Assembly (NCBI GenBank): GCA_965208975.1
Contig: CBDBQH010000003.1
Span: 930,001 to 994,000, forward strand
Direction of reading: 5' to 3'
Source: G963663315 sp965208975
GTDB lineage: Bacteria > Pseudomonadota > Gammaproteobacteria > Arenicellales > Poriferihabitantaceae
Length of the DNA: 64,000 bases
In this document: positions 8,410 to 17,033 of the stretch, piece by piece
Layout of the letters: every line of letters begins with the position of its first letter
How positions within the stretch are numbered: position 1 is the first letter of the stretch
The notes under the pieces: generated by a model
Databases searched by the model: none
Seen by the model: the letters and a program-made list of their open reading frames with translations, nothing else
What the model was told of the DNA's origin: nothing
Translations under genes and position numbers: made by a program

Positions 8410-9305
8410 ATGAGTTCCCTCCTGACACTCAATGGAGTATTATCCACAATCACACCACATCCCAGGGCTAATGGGCCCGTCTTCGTCTTGACTCAATCTA
8501 CCCCCCCCCCCCCCCCCCCGCATCGCTTCCAGGAATCGGCGCCTTCTGGTACGGACCTGAACTTGGCAGATTAGAACGCGCCTGCTTGCGCTCAATGATG
8601 GGGCAAGGACATGAGGTGACTCTTTTTGTCCACAACGAGGTGAAGGGTGTGCCGGAAGGCGTTCAGGTCCGGGATGCCAAAGAGATTACAGGAGACCGAC
8701 CCGTCTTTTTTACCGGAAAATACAATAGTCCGGCCGGATATGCGGATCAGTTTCGCTATCTTATGATAAAACAAACCGGATTGATCTGGCTGGATATGGA
8801 TGAGTTCCTCTTGAAGCCATTGCAACCGACCAACGGTTACCTGTTCGCTTGGGAGAGTGATAAATCCATTGCCAACGCGGTTCTTTCTCTTCCTGAGAAC
8901 TCCCCAACTCTTTCAGACCTGGTCGAATTTTGTGAGGATTATTACCCTGTTCCACCCTTTGAACATAGAAAAAGGGTAACTCTGAACCTTACCTTAAGGA
9001 AAAGGATTGGTTTTCCCGTCCATGTGTCACAACAGCGTTGGGGCGTATGGGGCCCGCGAGCCCTGACCTGGTTTCTGCGTAAAAACGGGGAAGACCACCA
9101 TGCGCTTCCAGCCGAAAACTTCTATCCGATTGAATACAAGGATTATGAGCGACTTCTCCTGCCAAAAAATGAAACTTATGACAAGTATCTCCAGGACGCT
9201 CTGGCCGTCCACCTGTGGGGGGCACGACTACGAAGCACGATTGAGGAGCCAATCAATATCCCGAAAGGCAGTTTTTTATCCCACATTCTCGACCTCGGTT
9301 CATAG
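8410..9305 (+). CDS. Glycosyltransferase family 32 (DXD type), out of frame across a poly-C tract
   Basis: Homology to GT32 sugar transferases starts upstream of the first usable start in the distal frame (TTG 8586, ATG 8595). The residues IGAFWYGPELGRLERACLRS, encoded just after the poly-C run, are the family's N-terminal strand, and LIWLDMDEFLLKPL carries the DXD metal/sugar site. That frame is open back to 8472 through the tract but has no start codon there. The only start that reads through the tract is ATG 8410 in another frame. With 19 Cs it stops at a TAG near 8571; with 17 or 20 Cs it would join the GT32 frame. I infer a phase-variable gene, OFF as sequenced. A sequencing error in the tract is the alternative. 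Confidence 0.7.
8501..8519. repeat. Poly-C tract, 19 Cs
   Basis: An uninterrupted run of 19 cytosines inside the 5' coding part of the GT32 gene. Its length is far beyond chance and in the range of slipping contingency loci. Confidence 0.9.
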
Positions 9306-9416
9306 GAAACATCAAACAACACGGCGCGTGTGATTGGCAGTTACACTGGACCGCGTATGGTATTACGGTATCCGCGACGGCACTACTGTTGCTCCTGAAC
9401 CACAGGATCAGAACAT

Positions 9417-10247
9417 TTATTCTTCGACAGACGCGGGTTTCCTGAAACGGCTCACAAGTCTGGCAAGCCAGCCTGTTTTCTTTTTGCTGCCATCCGCCTG
9501 GATGTCGGCATGCTGTTCAAGGTATTCGCTGTCCGGGAAATTGTGCTCAAGCACTCTGCGGGCATCGTCCGACAGATCATTCATGCCCATCTTGCGGTAA
9601 CTCGACATCATCAGGGCCAGCGCTTCTTCGACAGCGGGAGTGGAAGCATAGTCCTGGACGACTCCACTGGCCCGGTTGACTACGGCTACATGAGCATCCT
9701 TCTGGTAATAGTATTTCGCGACCACAATTTCATTTCTGGCCATCGACTCCAGCAGGCGCTGGGCTCTGACTCGGGCATCCGCGGCATACTGGCTGTCGGG
9801 GAAACGGGTGTACACCTCCTGGAAGGCAGTCAAGGCGCTATACATCGGCGACGCGTCCCGATCACTCAGGTCATCGTGCCCAAGCAGTCTGCCCAGCATC
9901 GACGAATCTTCCTCGAAACTGGACAGGCCCTTCAGGTAATAGATGTAGTCCACCGAGGAATGGGTCGGATGCAGTTTGATGAATCGGTCTGCGGCCGCTT
10001 GCGCCAGCCCGGTCTGCTCCGTTCGATAATAGATATAGACCGTGTCAATCTGGGCCTGGGTCGCGTGCTTGCCATAAGGGTATCTCGCTTCCAGCGTCCG
10101 CAACTGCTGCAGAGCCGTTTCCCAGCTTCCCTTATCCATGCTTGCCCTGGCCTCGCTGTAAAGCTCCTCGACGCTTTTATCCTCATCCTCTTCCTTATCC
10201 TTGTTGAACAGGGCGCAGCCGGTCACCAACAGGCAGGACAGAATCAT
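9417..10247 (-). CDS. bamD: Outer membrane assembly lipoprotein BamD (ComL/YfiO)
   Basis: Essential lipoprotein of the BAM complex that folds beta-barrel proteins into the outer membrane. LSCLLVTGC is the lipobox, and the mature part starts with an acidic linker, then tetratricopeptide repeats (ELYSEARASMDKGSWETAL, a second repeat at the QAQIDTVYIYYRTEQTGLAQ stretch). The start is unclear. ATG 10247 gives only ten residues before the lipidated Cys and no basic n-region. The frame stays open upstream to 10463 through a repeat-like segment encoding ACPRPERGPGTGS, which looks like inserted repeat DNA. It diverges from rluD, as in many gammaproteobacteria. Confidence 0.9.
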   Translation of the reverse strand: MILSCLLVTGCALFNKDKEEDEDKSVEELYSEARASMDKGSWETALQQLRTLEARYPYGKHATQAQIDTVYIYYRTEQTGLAQAAADRFIKLHPTHSSVDYIYYLKGLSSFEEDSSMLGRLLGHDDLSDRDASPMYSALTAFQEVYTRFPDSQYAADARVRAQRLLESMARNEIVVAKYYYQKDAHVAVVNRASGVVQDYASTPAVEEALALMMSSYRKMGMNDLSDDARRVLEHNFPDSEYLEQHADIQADGSKKKTGWLARLVSRFRKPASVEE

Positions 10248-10316
10248 GATGAACAGTCGAACAGCCAGCTGTCTGCCTGGATGAGTCTGGCTGAAAAACC
10301 GGCTTCGCGCAGGGAC

Positions 10317-10368
10317 AGAGCCTGTCCCCGGCCCCCGCTCAGGTCGAGGGCAGGCATTGATCGGGGAG
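10317..10368. repeat. Dispersed repeat fragment upstream of bamD
   Basis: AGAGCCTGTCCCCGGC (10317-10332) and TTGATCGGGGAG (10357-10368) recur side by side at 26607-26634. Here they are separated by 24 bases. The segment lies in the doubtful N-terminal extension of the bamD frame. Confidence 0.6.
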
Positions 10369-10495
10369 CTGTGCGCCTGTCCGGCTTTAATTGTCATTGG
10401 CACGGGATTTTCACTATGGGGTAGAATCGGGTTTGCTTGATCTAAGGTCTTAATTATAACCATTCAAGCGCCCATTGTGCCATAACTGAATCGTC

Positions 10496-11473
10496 ATGTC
10501 AGAATCCGAATCCCGTCTTTTTATCCGTTCTACCATGCAAATGAAGGGCGAACGTGTGGACAAGGCGCTTTCGATACTGCTGCCTGAATATACCAGAAAT
10601 GCAATTCAGCAGTGGCTCAGGCAGGGGCTGGTACAGATAGACGGGCAATCAGCAAAACAGAAGTTCAGGCTGTCGGGGGAAGAAACACTGGAAATTCTGC
10701 TCCCCTGTCCCTCCTCTGCGGATTGTCTTCCCGAACAGATTGACCTGGAAATCCTGGAGCAGGACGCTCACATCATGGTCATCAATAAACCCGCCGGCCT
10801 GGTCGTCCATCCGGGCGCCGGCAACCTGAACGGCACCTTGCAAAATGGCCTGCTCCATTATAATCCCGAGCTGGCTAAACTGCCCAGGGCGGGAATTGTT
10901 CATCGGCTCGACAAGGATACGACCGGATTAATGGTGGTGGCGAAGACCGAACAGGCCAGACAGCATCTGATCGCCCAGCTCGACAGGCGGGAAATGAGCC
11001 GCCAGTATCTCGCCATCGTCAACGGCGTCATGATTTCAGGAGAAACCATCAACCAGCCCATCGGCAGGCGCCGGCAGGATCGGTTACGTATGACGGTCAC
11101 CCCGCAGGGCAAGACCGCGGTCACTCATTTCCGTGTCAAAAGAAAATATCGTCACCATTGCCTGGTGCGGGCCAGTCTGGAATCCGGGCGTACCCACCAG
11201 ATCCGCGTACATTTGAGTTGGCGGGGCTTCCCGATTGTCGGTGACAGGCTGTACGGACAACGCACCCGATTGCCACCGGCAGCGTCCGAGCCACTCCGGC
11301 GCTGTCTACAGACGTTTGGGCGACAGGCTCTGCATGCCGAAAAACTCACACTGATTCATCCACGCAACAATATCGAGGTCAGCTGGCGCAGCGAATTACC
11401 CGAAGATATGAAAACCCTGATGGCCCGGCTTGAGAGCGACAATGCCCGAAATAATCCGCAAGATCCGATTTGA
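10496..11473 (+). CDS. rluD: 23S rRNA pseudouridine synthase RluD
   Basis: Forms pseudouridines in helix 69 of 23S rRNA. The N-terminal S4-like RNA-binding part (about residues 18-75; GERVDKALSILLPEYTRNAI) is followed by the RluA-family catalytic domain with HRLDKDTTGLMV, whose Asp is the nucleophile, and later RTHQIRVHLSWRGFPIVGD. 325 residues, matching RluD. It diverges from bamD, the standard neighbour. The usual downstream yfiH-like gene is absent; a convergent nrdJb follows. Confidence 0.95.
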   Translation: MSESESRLFIRSTMQMKGERVDKALSILLPEYTRNAIQQWLRQGLVQIDGQSAKQKFRLSGEETLEILLPCPSSADCLPEQIDLEILEQDAHIMVINKPAGLVVHPGAGNLNGTLQNGLLHYNPELAKLPRAGIVHRLDKDTTGLMVVAKTEQARQHLIAQLDRREMSRQYLAIVNGVMISGETINQPIGRRRQDRLRMTVTPQGKTAVTHFRVKRKYRHHCLVRASLESGRTHQIRVHLSWRGFPIVGDRLYGQRTRLPPAASEPLRRCLQTFGRQALHAEKLTLIHPRNNIEVSWRSELPEDMKTLMARLESDNARNNPQDPI

Positions 11474-11526
11474 TTTTTAGCACATGCTTTCTGCCGGAAA
11501 GACACGGCTTTTCTAAAGCGCGACCG

Positions 11527-12255
11527 CTACCCGCATTTGCTTTCGCCGCAACTCAGACAGGTCATACAGCCATCCATGAAGACCATGGCTTTGGTATTGC
11601 ATTTGTTACACAGAATGGCTCCAGCGGGAAATGCGCTATCCTGTGTGTCGGAGGCAAAGTGGGCATGACTCTGCTCATATTCCCTGCGCTTGCGGTCGAT
11701 CAGCGCCTGCTGATGCTGGTCCGGCCCCGACTCGACAATCACGCCGATCATTTTCAGGTGGGACTCGATGACATCACCGATTTCAGCGACCAGCGAAGGC
11801 ATATATCTGCCACCCCGTTTGAAGTAACCTCCCTTGGGGTCGAATACGCTACGCAGTTCGCTGGCCAGAAAGGCAACGTCGCCTCCTTTCCTGAAAACCG
11901 CAGAGATAATCAGTGTCAGCCCCGATATCCATTGATAGTGATCCATGTTTTTCGAGTTGATAAAAATCTCGAAAGGCCGGCGCTTCTCATAAGGAGTGCC
12001 CGGATTGAGCAGGATGTCGTTAATCGTAATGTAAAACGCATGTTCGGAGACCGGAGTCTTGATCTTGTAGGTATTGCCAACCAGCATTTCCGGGCGAACC
12101 ACCTTTTCGTGCATCTGGACAATCCGCTGCTGCGCCGCATCGGCTACAGCCGATGACGCGGCGGTCAATTCCGCCGTATCTGCGTCGCCGACGCCTGGGG
12201 CCGAGGGTCTGGTCACGTTGTAGTCAACGATTCTCTGGTCTATCTTTATAGTCAT
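11527..12255 (-). CDS. nrdJb: B12-dependent ribonucleotide reductase, NrdJb subunit (TSCPD domain)
   Basis: Small second part of a split class II ribonucleotide reductase, as in Pseudomonas aeruginosa nrdJa-nrdJb. The central region (KRRPFEIFINSKNMDHYQWI through VFRKGGD) is the TSCPD-type domain found at the C-terminus of single-chain NrdJ. The tail ends in a cysteine-rich zinc-ribbon-like module with CNKC and CMTCLSC-x4-C, probably used to re-reduce the active site. 242 residues. It lies 103 bases downstream of nrdJa with a short tandem repeat between. Confidence 0.88.
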   Translation of the reverse strand: MTIKIDQRIVDYNVTRPSAPGVGDADTAELTAASSAVADAAQQRIVQMHEKVVRPEMLVGNTYKIKTPVSEHAFYITINDILLNPGTPYEKRRPFEIFINSKNMDHYQWISGLTLIISAVFRKGGDVAFLASELRSVFDPKGGYFKRGGRYMPSLVAEIGDVIESHLKMIGVIVESGPDQHQQALIDRKRREYEQSHAHFASDTQDSAFPAGAILCNKCNTKAMVFMDGCMTCLSCGESKCG

Positions 12256-12289
12256 TAAAACCTCGACAGGATTTGCTGGCTGGCTGGCG

Positions 12290-12332
12290 CTGTAATTGCT
12301 GTAATTGCTGTAATTGCTGTAATTGCTGTAAT
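12290..12332. repeat. 9-bp tandem repeat between nrdJa and nrdJb
   Basis: Four perfect copies of CTGTAATTG (12290-12325) plus a partial fifth. It lies in the intercistronic region, where copy-number change would alter spacing between the two subunit genes. Confidence 0.9.
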
Positions 12333-12357
12333 CATCACGGGGAGCCGATAAAAGTCA

Positions 12358-14496
12358 CTAGAATCGACCGTAATATCCTTCTTTCAAGGCATCAAACAAA
12401 TTCGCCGCGGTGTGGCTCTCGCCATCATACTCAATCTCCTCGTCCCCCCTGACCTCAACCACCTCGCCGTTTTCGAGAACAAACTGGTATTTCGTGTTCT
12501 TCAGATCCTGTTCCTTCACCAGCACTCCCTGAAACACTTCAGGATTGAATCTGAATGTGGTGCAACCTTTCAGTCCTTTCTCCCAGGCATACCGATAAAT
12601 GTCCTGAAACTCGGCGAACGGGAAATCCGTCGGCACATTGGCGGTTTTCGAGATGGATGAATCAATCCATTTCTGCGCCGCCGACTGTATATCCACATGT
12701 TGTTTCGGCGTTACCTCCTCGCTGGTAATGAAATAATCGGGCAACTTTTCGTTTTCGTTCTCCCCGGCGGGCGCCGCCACCGGATTCACCAACTGACGGT
12801 AGGCCAGCAATTCGTAGGAATAAACGTCAATTTTTTCCTTGGTTTTCTTGCCTTCGCGAATGATGTTTCTGCTGTATTTGTGGGCGAAGCTCGGCTCGAT
12901 TCCGTTGCTGGCGTTATTCGCCAGAGACAGGCTGATTGTGCCGGTGGGCGCGATTGAGGTATGATGGGTATAACGACAGCCGTTGACTTCAATCCCGTTG
13001 CGTATTTCCTCGGTAAACTGCTGCATATAACGACTGTATCTGGCCATCAATACCGCACCCTTGACCCGGTCGCCTTCGCAAAAGCCGTCCGCTGTCATTT
13101 GCGGGCGTTTAGCCAGCATCTCCCGGGTCACCGTGTATTCCCGCTCAAGAACAGGCGCAACCCCCTTTTCCTTGGCCAGGGTAATCCCCACTTCCCAACC
13201 GACCGTGGCCATTTCCCTGGCAACCCGCTCGGTAAAGGCCAGCGACCGCTCATCGCCGTATCTCATCTTCAACATGGTCAAGGTGGAGCCCAGCCCCAGG
13301 AAACCCATGCCGTGACGACGCTTCAACTGCAGCTCGTCGATCTGTTTGGCGAGCGGCAAGCCATTGATTTCAACCACATTATCCAGCATACGGGAAAAGA
13401 CGGCGACCACTTCCCGGTACTCGTCCCAGTCGAACCGGGCTTCATCGGTAAACGGGTCGCGGACAAACCGGGTCAGATTTACCGAGCCGAGCAAACAGGC
13501 TCCATAAGGCGGTAGCGGCTGTTCTCCGCAGGGATTGGTGGCGCGAATATTTTCGCAGAACCAATTGTTGTTCATCTCGTTGATGCGATCCACCAGAATA
13601 AACCCGGGCTCGGCATAATCATAAGTGGAGCTCATGATCGTGTCCCACAGTTTCCTCGCGCCAATGGTGCGGTAAACACGACAGGCGACATCCCCCACCT
13701 CGTTGGTTACATAATCCTCTGTATGCGGCCATCGCCGCCAGATCATCCGGTATTCCCCGCACTCGAATTCATGCCGGGTGGCCGGGAAAGACAGCGGCCA
13801 CTCGGCATCGTCCCGCACCGCCTGCATGAACTCATCGGTAATCAGACAGGACAGGTTGAATTGACGGAGCCGCGCGTTTTCGCGCTTGGCGCGAATAAAC
13901 TCCAGAATATCAGGATGAGAAATATCGAAGGTGCCCATCTGGGCGCCACGCCGTCCACCGGCAGACGAGACCGTGAAACACATCGAATCGAATATGTCCA
14001 TAAAGGAAAGCGGGCCGGAGGTATACGCTCCGGCGCCGCTGACAAAGGCGCCCTTGGGGCGCAAGGTGGAGAATTCGTATCCAATCCCGCATCCGGCTTT
14101 CAGAGTCAATCCCGCTTCATGAACGCAGGCCAGCACCCCATTCATCGAATCCGGGATGATGTCTGAAACGGTGCAGTTGATCGTGCTGGTCGCTGATTTG
14201 TGCTCCAGAGCGCCGGCGTTGGAGGTAATCCGCCCGGCCGGGATGGCGCCGCGCTGCAAGGCCCAGAGGAATTTCTCGTGCCATTCCTTTTGCTTTTCGT
14301 GAGTCTGCTCCACCTCGGCCAGGGCCCTCGCCACTCGATCACAGGTTGCCATGACATCCGCGTCCACCGGCTCACCGCGCATGGTTTTCAGCCGATACTT
14401 TTTATCCCAGATATCCAGCGCGGCGGGTTGAAGAGCAATTTCGTCCAGCGAATCAGACTCGCTATCATGGTTTTTTTCAGTGGCTGCGCGAATCAT
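12358..14496 (-). CDS. nrdJa: Adenosylcobalamin-dependent ribonucleotide reductase, catalytic subunit NrdJa
   Basis: Reduces ribonucleotides to deoxyribonucleotides using a B12-generated thiyl radical, independent of oxygen. The active-site segment NPCGEQPLPPYGAC carries the Asn/Cys/Glu triad. STINCTVSD and ACLLGSVNL hold the redox cysteine pair, and HTSIAPTGTISL is the late phosphate-binding loop. ATG 14496 is preferred to a TTG at 14511. About 712 residues; the missing C-terminal module is supplied by nrdJb. Two candidate NrdR boxes lie upstream. The B12 demand matches cobUTCS later in the window. Confidence 0.95.
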   Translation of the reverse strand: MIRAATEKNHDSESDSLDEIALQPAALDIWDKKYRLKTMRGEPVDADVMATCDRVARALAEVEQTHEKQKEWHEKFLWALQRGAIPAGRITSNAGALEHKSATSTINCTVSDIIPDSMNGVLACVHEAGLTLKAGCGIGYEFSTLRPKGAFVSGAGAYTSGPLSFMDIFDSMCFTVSSAGGRRGAQMGTFDISHPDILEFIRAKRENARLRQFNLSCLITDEFMQAVRDDAEWPLSFPATRHEFECGEYRMIWRRWPHTEDYVTNEVGDVACRVYRTIGARKLWDTIMSSTYDYAEPGFILVDRINEMNNNWFCENIRATNPCGEQPLPPYGACLLGSVNLTRFVRDPFTDEARFDWDEYREVVAVFSRMLDNVVEINGLPLAKQIDELQLKRRHGMGFLGLGSTLTMLKMRYGDERSLAFTERVAREMATVGWEVGITLAKEKGVAPVLEREYTVTREMLAKRPQMTADGFCEGDRVKGAVLMARYSRYMQQFTEEIRNGIEVNGCRYTHHTSIAPTGTISLSLANNASNGIEPSFAHKYSRNIIREGKKTKEKIDVYSYELLAYRQLVNPVAAPAGENENEKLPDYFITSEEVTPKQHVDIQSAAQKWIDSSISKTANVPTDFPFAEFQDIYRYAWEKGLKGCTTFRFNPEVFQGVLVKEQDLKNTKYQFVLENGEVVEVRGDEEIEYDGESHTAANLFDALKEGYYGRF

Positions 14497-14522
14497 CCGG
14501 GGATATTCCAATTTCGTTATAA

Positions 14523-14571
14523 ATCATATATATAGTGGAGTCTTATCGACACAGAACACTATATGTGGGGC
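14523..14571 (-). promoter_or_regulatory. Pair of candidate NrdR boxes upstream of nrdJa
   Basis: ATCATATATATAGTGG (14523-14538) and ACACTATATGTGGGGC (14556-14571) each match most positions of the NrdR consensus (ACACWATATATWGTGT). They sit in tandem 33 bases apart start to start, close to the three-helical-turn spacing usual for this repressor. NrdR would tie nrdJ expression to dNTP/ATP status. Confidence 0.5.
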
Positions 14572-14819
14572 TTTTTACTGTTCAAGCGCTCTATGATAGA
14601 CTTTATCCCCGAACTCAGTCAACAGTTTTTGGTTACCAATAACCTTTTATTTTCCATTCCAGACACGAATTCCGACTTTCGAGAATAGTTGTGTTCCCTC
14701 GTATGGAACGCGAATCCGAGGAGAGATATTGCATGCAGTATAGCCTCGCCGATGCCCCGATGCTCCCGCGCATCTCTTCACAAAGGCCACCGACACCACG
14801 CCTGAAAAAATTGCTTTCG

Positions 14820-15206
14820 TCACCACAGCCGATTGACGCCGTAGCGGTCGAATACCGCATCGACCGACACGACCGCCAGGTCGCGGGCTAATGCCTGGGC
14901 GATGAGCATTCGGTCGAACGGGTCACGGTGAGGACCGGGCAATCGGCCAGCGCGTTCAGCCCCTGCGACGCTGATTGCCAACTCCTCAAAACCCTGGCTG
15001 GCGATAATGCCAGCGATATCAATTGCCGCGGCCTCTGCCCCCGGCAGTTTGCCGAGCCGGAACTTTGTGGAGATTTCCCAGGCGGACGCCGCGCTGACCA
15101 CGATATTGTTCGACTCATCCGCGATCACGCTGTGCGCTATTCGAGACAGACGTCCGCTGTCCGTAACCCACCAAAGAAACGCATGGGTATCCAGCAGCGC
15201 CCGCAC
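14820..15206 (-). CDS. PIN-domain toxin (VapC-like ribonuclease)
   Basis: A 128-residue PIN-domain ribonuclease forming a type II toxin-antitoxin pair with the upstream gene. Acidic active-site residues are visible: Asp6 in LLDTHAFLWW, Glu in AWEISTKFRLGKL, Asp in RDPFDRMLIAQA and Asp in AVVSVDAVFDRYG. The start is GTG at 15206, preceded by GGAAGG within the antitoxin's last codons, so translation is probably coupled. The target RNA is unknown. No gene is seen between it and nrdJa (14572-14819). Confidence 0.88.
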   Translation of the reverse strand: MRALLDTHAFLWWVTDSGRLSRIAHSVIADESNNIVVSAASAWEISTKFRLGKLPGAEAAAIDIAGIIASQGFEELAISVAGAERAGRLPGPHRDPFDRMLIAQALARDLAVVSVDAVFDRYGVNRLW

Positions 15207-15208
15207 CG

Positions 15209-15442
15209 CTACTTACCTTCCCATACCGTCAGTTCTTCCTCAGGCAACGGGTCGAAGAAGCTCTCTGGAATGACGATTTTCCCCTTGAGGACATCGGGTT
15301 GCCGCTTACCTGCAGGTTTGCAGCCAACCAGCCGCGCGACCGGTTCGCCCCGCCGGGCGATCACGACATCCTCACCCGCCTCGACCTGTGCCAGCAGTCG
15401 GGAAAGTTGGGTCTTGGCTTGATGAACATTGACGACGAACAT
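15209..15442 (-). CDS. Phd/YefM-type antitoxin
   Basis: A 77-residue antitoxin that would bind the PIN toxin and repress the operon. MFVVNVHQAKTQLSRLLAQV then GEDVVIARRGEPVARLV is the Phd/YefM N-terminal DNA-binding fold, and the rest is a flexible toxin-binding tail. A strong ribosome site (GGGAGG) precedes ATG 15442. It ends two bases before the toxin GTG. Its 5' 82 bases overlap, in another frame on the same strand, the apparent 3' end of tesA. Confidence 0.88.
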   Translation of the reverse strand: MFVVNVHQAKTQLSRLLAQVEAGEDVVIARRGEPVARLVGCKPAGKRQPDVLKGKIVIPESFFDPLPEEELTVWEGK

Positions 15443-16230
15443 AACCTTGTCCTCCCTGGTTGAGTTAATCTGGCTAACATTATAGCCAGATCATGAGTAT
15501 GGTCAACATCTGTGTGTAATGCTAAAGAGCAAATAGAATGGTCCGGTTTCGACCCGTCCGCATCAGCCGCTTTTTTTGTGAAAAGCTTGGTCGCCGATAA
15601 CAAAAACGGCGCCACACGATCCCGGATCAGGGGTTGGGCCGCGTCGTTGGGATGAATCATGTCGGGCTGCATATACGCTGGATCCAATACCAGTTCGCCG
15701 GTAAAGAACGGCAACAGCGGAGCCCCGGTGTCCGCAGACACGTTCTCGTAGACCCGCTCGAATCTGGCAGTGTAGGCCGTGCCGTAGTTGGGCGGAATAC
15801 GCATCCCGAGCAGCATTGCGCGCACCCCCCGGGATGCCGCAATCTCCACCATTTGGCGGAGATTATCCTCAATCACCCGCGGGCGGATACCACGCAGCCC
15901 ATCGTTGCCACCGAGCTCAATCAACACCCAATCCGGGTTGATACGCAAAATGCCGTCAGCGAGCCGGGCCAGCCCTCCGGCCGTGGTATCGCCGGTGATG
16001 CTGTCATTGGCGATATGAATGTCGTGCCCTTCACGGGCGAATTGCCGATTGGTCAACTCCACCCAGCCAGGCCCCGCCAGTCCATAGCCAGAACTCAAGC
16101 TATCGCCGATCAGGAGAATTTTTGTGGTCATCGCCGTCGCCGATACTGGCCAGGCCAGAAACCAGCCCAGCCAGGTGAGAAATAACCAGCCCGCTATCGC
16201 GCTACGGGAAGATACATCCGATTTCATCAT
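15361..16230 (-). CDS. tesA: TesA-like periplasmic lysophospholipase/arylesterase (GDSL), with abnormal C-terminal extension
   Basis: SGNH-hydrolase acting on acyl esters and thioesters in the periplasm. A signal peptide (IAGWLFLTWLGWFLAWPVSA) precedes block I LLIGDSLSSGYGL with the catalytic Ser. GGNDGLRG is block III, and MIHPNDAAQ carries the catalytic His with Asp just before. Homology ends near RVAPFL; the last roughly 60 residues are unlike TesA and read into the antitoxin gene. I infer that arrival of the toxin-antitoxin pair removed the original stop. ATG 16230 is preferred to TTG 16245. Divergent from ybbA, the usual arrangement. Confidence 0.85.
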   Translation of the reverse strand: MMKSDVSSRSAIAGWLFLTWLGWFLAWPVSATAMTTKILLIGDSLSSGYGLAGPGWVELTNRQFAREGHDIHIANDSITGDTTAGGLARLADGILRINPDWVLIELGGNDGLRGIRPRVIEDNLRQMVEIAASRGVRAMLLGMRIPPNYGTAYTARFERVYENVSADTGAPLLPFFTGELVLDPAYMQPDMIHPNDAAQPLIRDRVAPFLLSATKLFTKKAADADGSKPDHSICSLALHTDVDHTHDLAIMLARLTQPGRTRLCSSSMFIKPRPNFPDCWHRSRRVRMS

Positions 16231-16264
16231 GATAGCGCTATCCAATATCCCATCCGATTAAAAC

Positions 16265-16286
16265 AGGGAATTATATATAATTCCCT
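16265..16286. promoter_or_regulatory. Perfect 22-bp palindrome between tesA and ybbA
   Basis: AGGGAATTATA followed by its exact reverse complement, centred in the divergent promoter region. It could be an operator for a dimeric regulator acting on both genes, or a hairpin. No specific regulator is recognised. Confidence 0.6.
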
Positions 16287-16349
16287 TGAAACTCGATAAT
16301 GGAACCGCACTTTAATGGAATCGCTTTATATCTCGGTAATCCTTATCTC

Positions 16350-17033
16350 ATGACACAACCTGACTTGCCAATTCGCGCGGAAAAGGTCGGCAAAACCGTG
16401 CCGGTGGCATCCGGCGCCCTCAACATACTGCAGGATATTAATCTTGAGGTCGCTGCGGCACAAACCCTGGCTATCGTGGGCGCCTCCGGCTCGGGGAAAT
16501 CGACGCTACTCGGCTTGCTCGCCGGGCTGGACCAGCCCAGCGAAGGGCGCATCACACTGGCTGGTCATGATATAACCGCCCTGGATGAGGACGAGCGGGC
16601 AGCCATTCGCGCAGACCACGTGGGTTTCGTATTCCAGTCCTTCCAGTTACTGCCCAATCTGACAGCGCTGGAAAATGTGAGCCTGCCCCTGGAAATCACC
16701 GGCGCGAACGATGCCATCTCCCAGGCGACCCAAATCCTGCAACGGGTAGGTCTCGGCGCCCGCACCACCCATTATCCACGTCAACTTTCCGGCGGCGAAC
16801 AGCAGAGAGTGGCGATAGCGCGGGCGTTCGTCACCCGACCCACTATTTTATTCGCCGACGAACCCACCGGCAACCTCGACACCGAAAACGGCCGCCGTGT
16901 GGCTGATCTGATGTTCACCCTGAACGCTGATCATGGCGCCACCCTGGTTCTCGTTACTCATGCGTTGGAGCTGGCCGAGCGGTGCGGGCGGCGCGTCAGT
17001 ATGGAATGCGGGCGGCTTCATTCGCGCCAATGA
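16350..17033 (+). CDS. ybbA: ABC transporter ATPase YbbA (LolD-like)
   Basis: Energises the YbbP permease, a MacB/LolCDE-type mechanotransmission system probably handling lipids or lipoproteins with TesA. It has Walker A GASGSGKSTLL, signature LSGGEQQRVAIARA, and Walker B ILFADEPTGNLD. The ATG at 16350 fits the family N-terminus; 16299 would add 17 unlike residues. Its stop overlaps the ybbP start (ATGA), showing translational coupling. Confidence 0.92.
   Translation: MTQPDLPIRAEKVGKTVPVASGALNILQDINLEVAAAQTLAIVGASGSGKSTLLGLLAGLDQPSEGRITLAGHDITALDEDERAAIRADHVGFVFQSFQLLPNLTALENVSLPLEITGANDAISQATQILQRVGLGARTTHYPRQLSGGEQQRVAIARAFVTRPTILFADEPTGNLDTENGRRVADLMFTLNADHGATLVLVTHALELAERCGRRVSMECGRLHSRQ

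Noticed and set aside
9510..10424. 304-codon frame opposite bamD
   Set aside because: Antisense shadow; the bamD frame has lipobox and TPR homology and this one has none.
14572..14819. Cobalamin riboswitch upstream of nrdJa
   Set aside because: No B12-box-like motif or suitable fold was recognised; only the NrdR-like boxes stand out.
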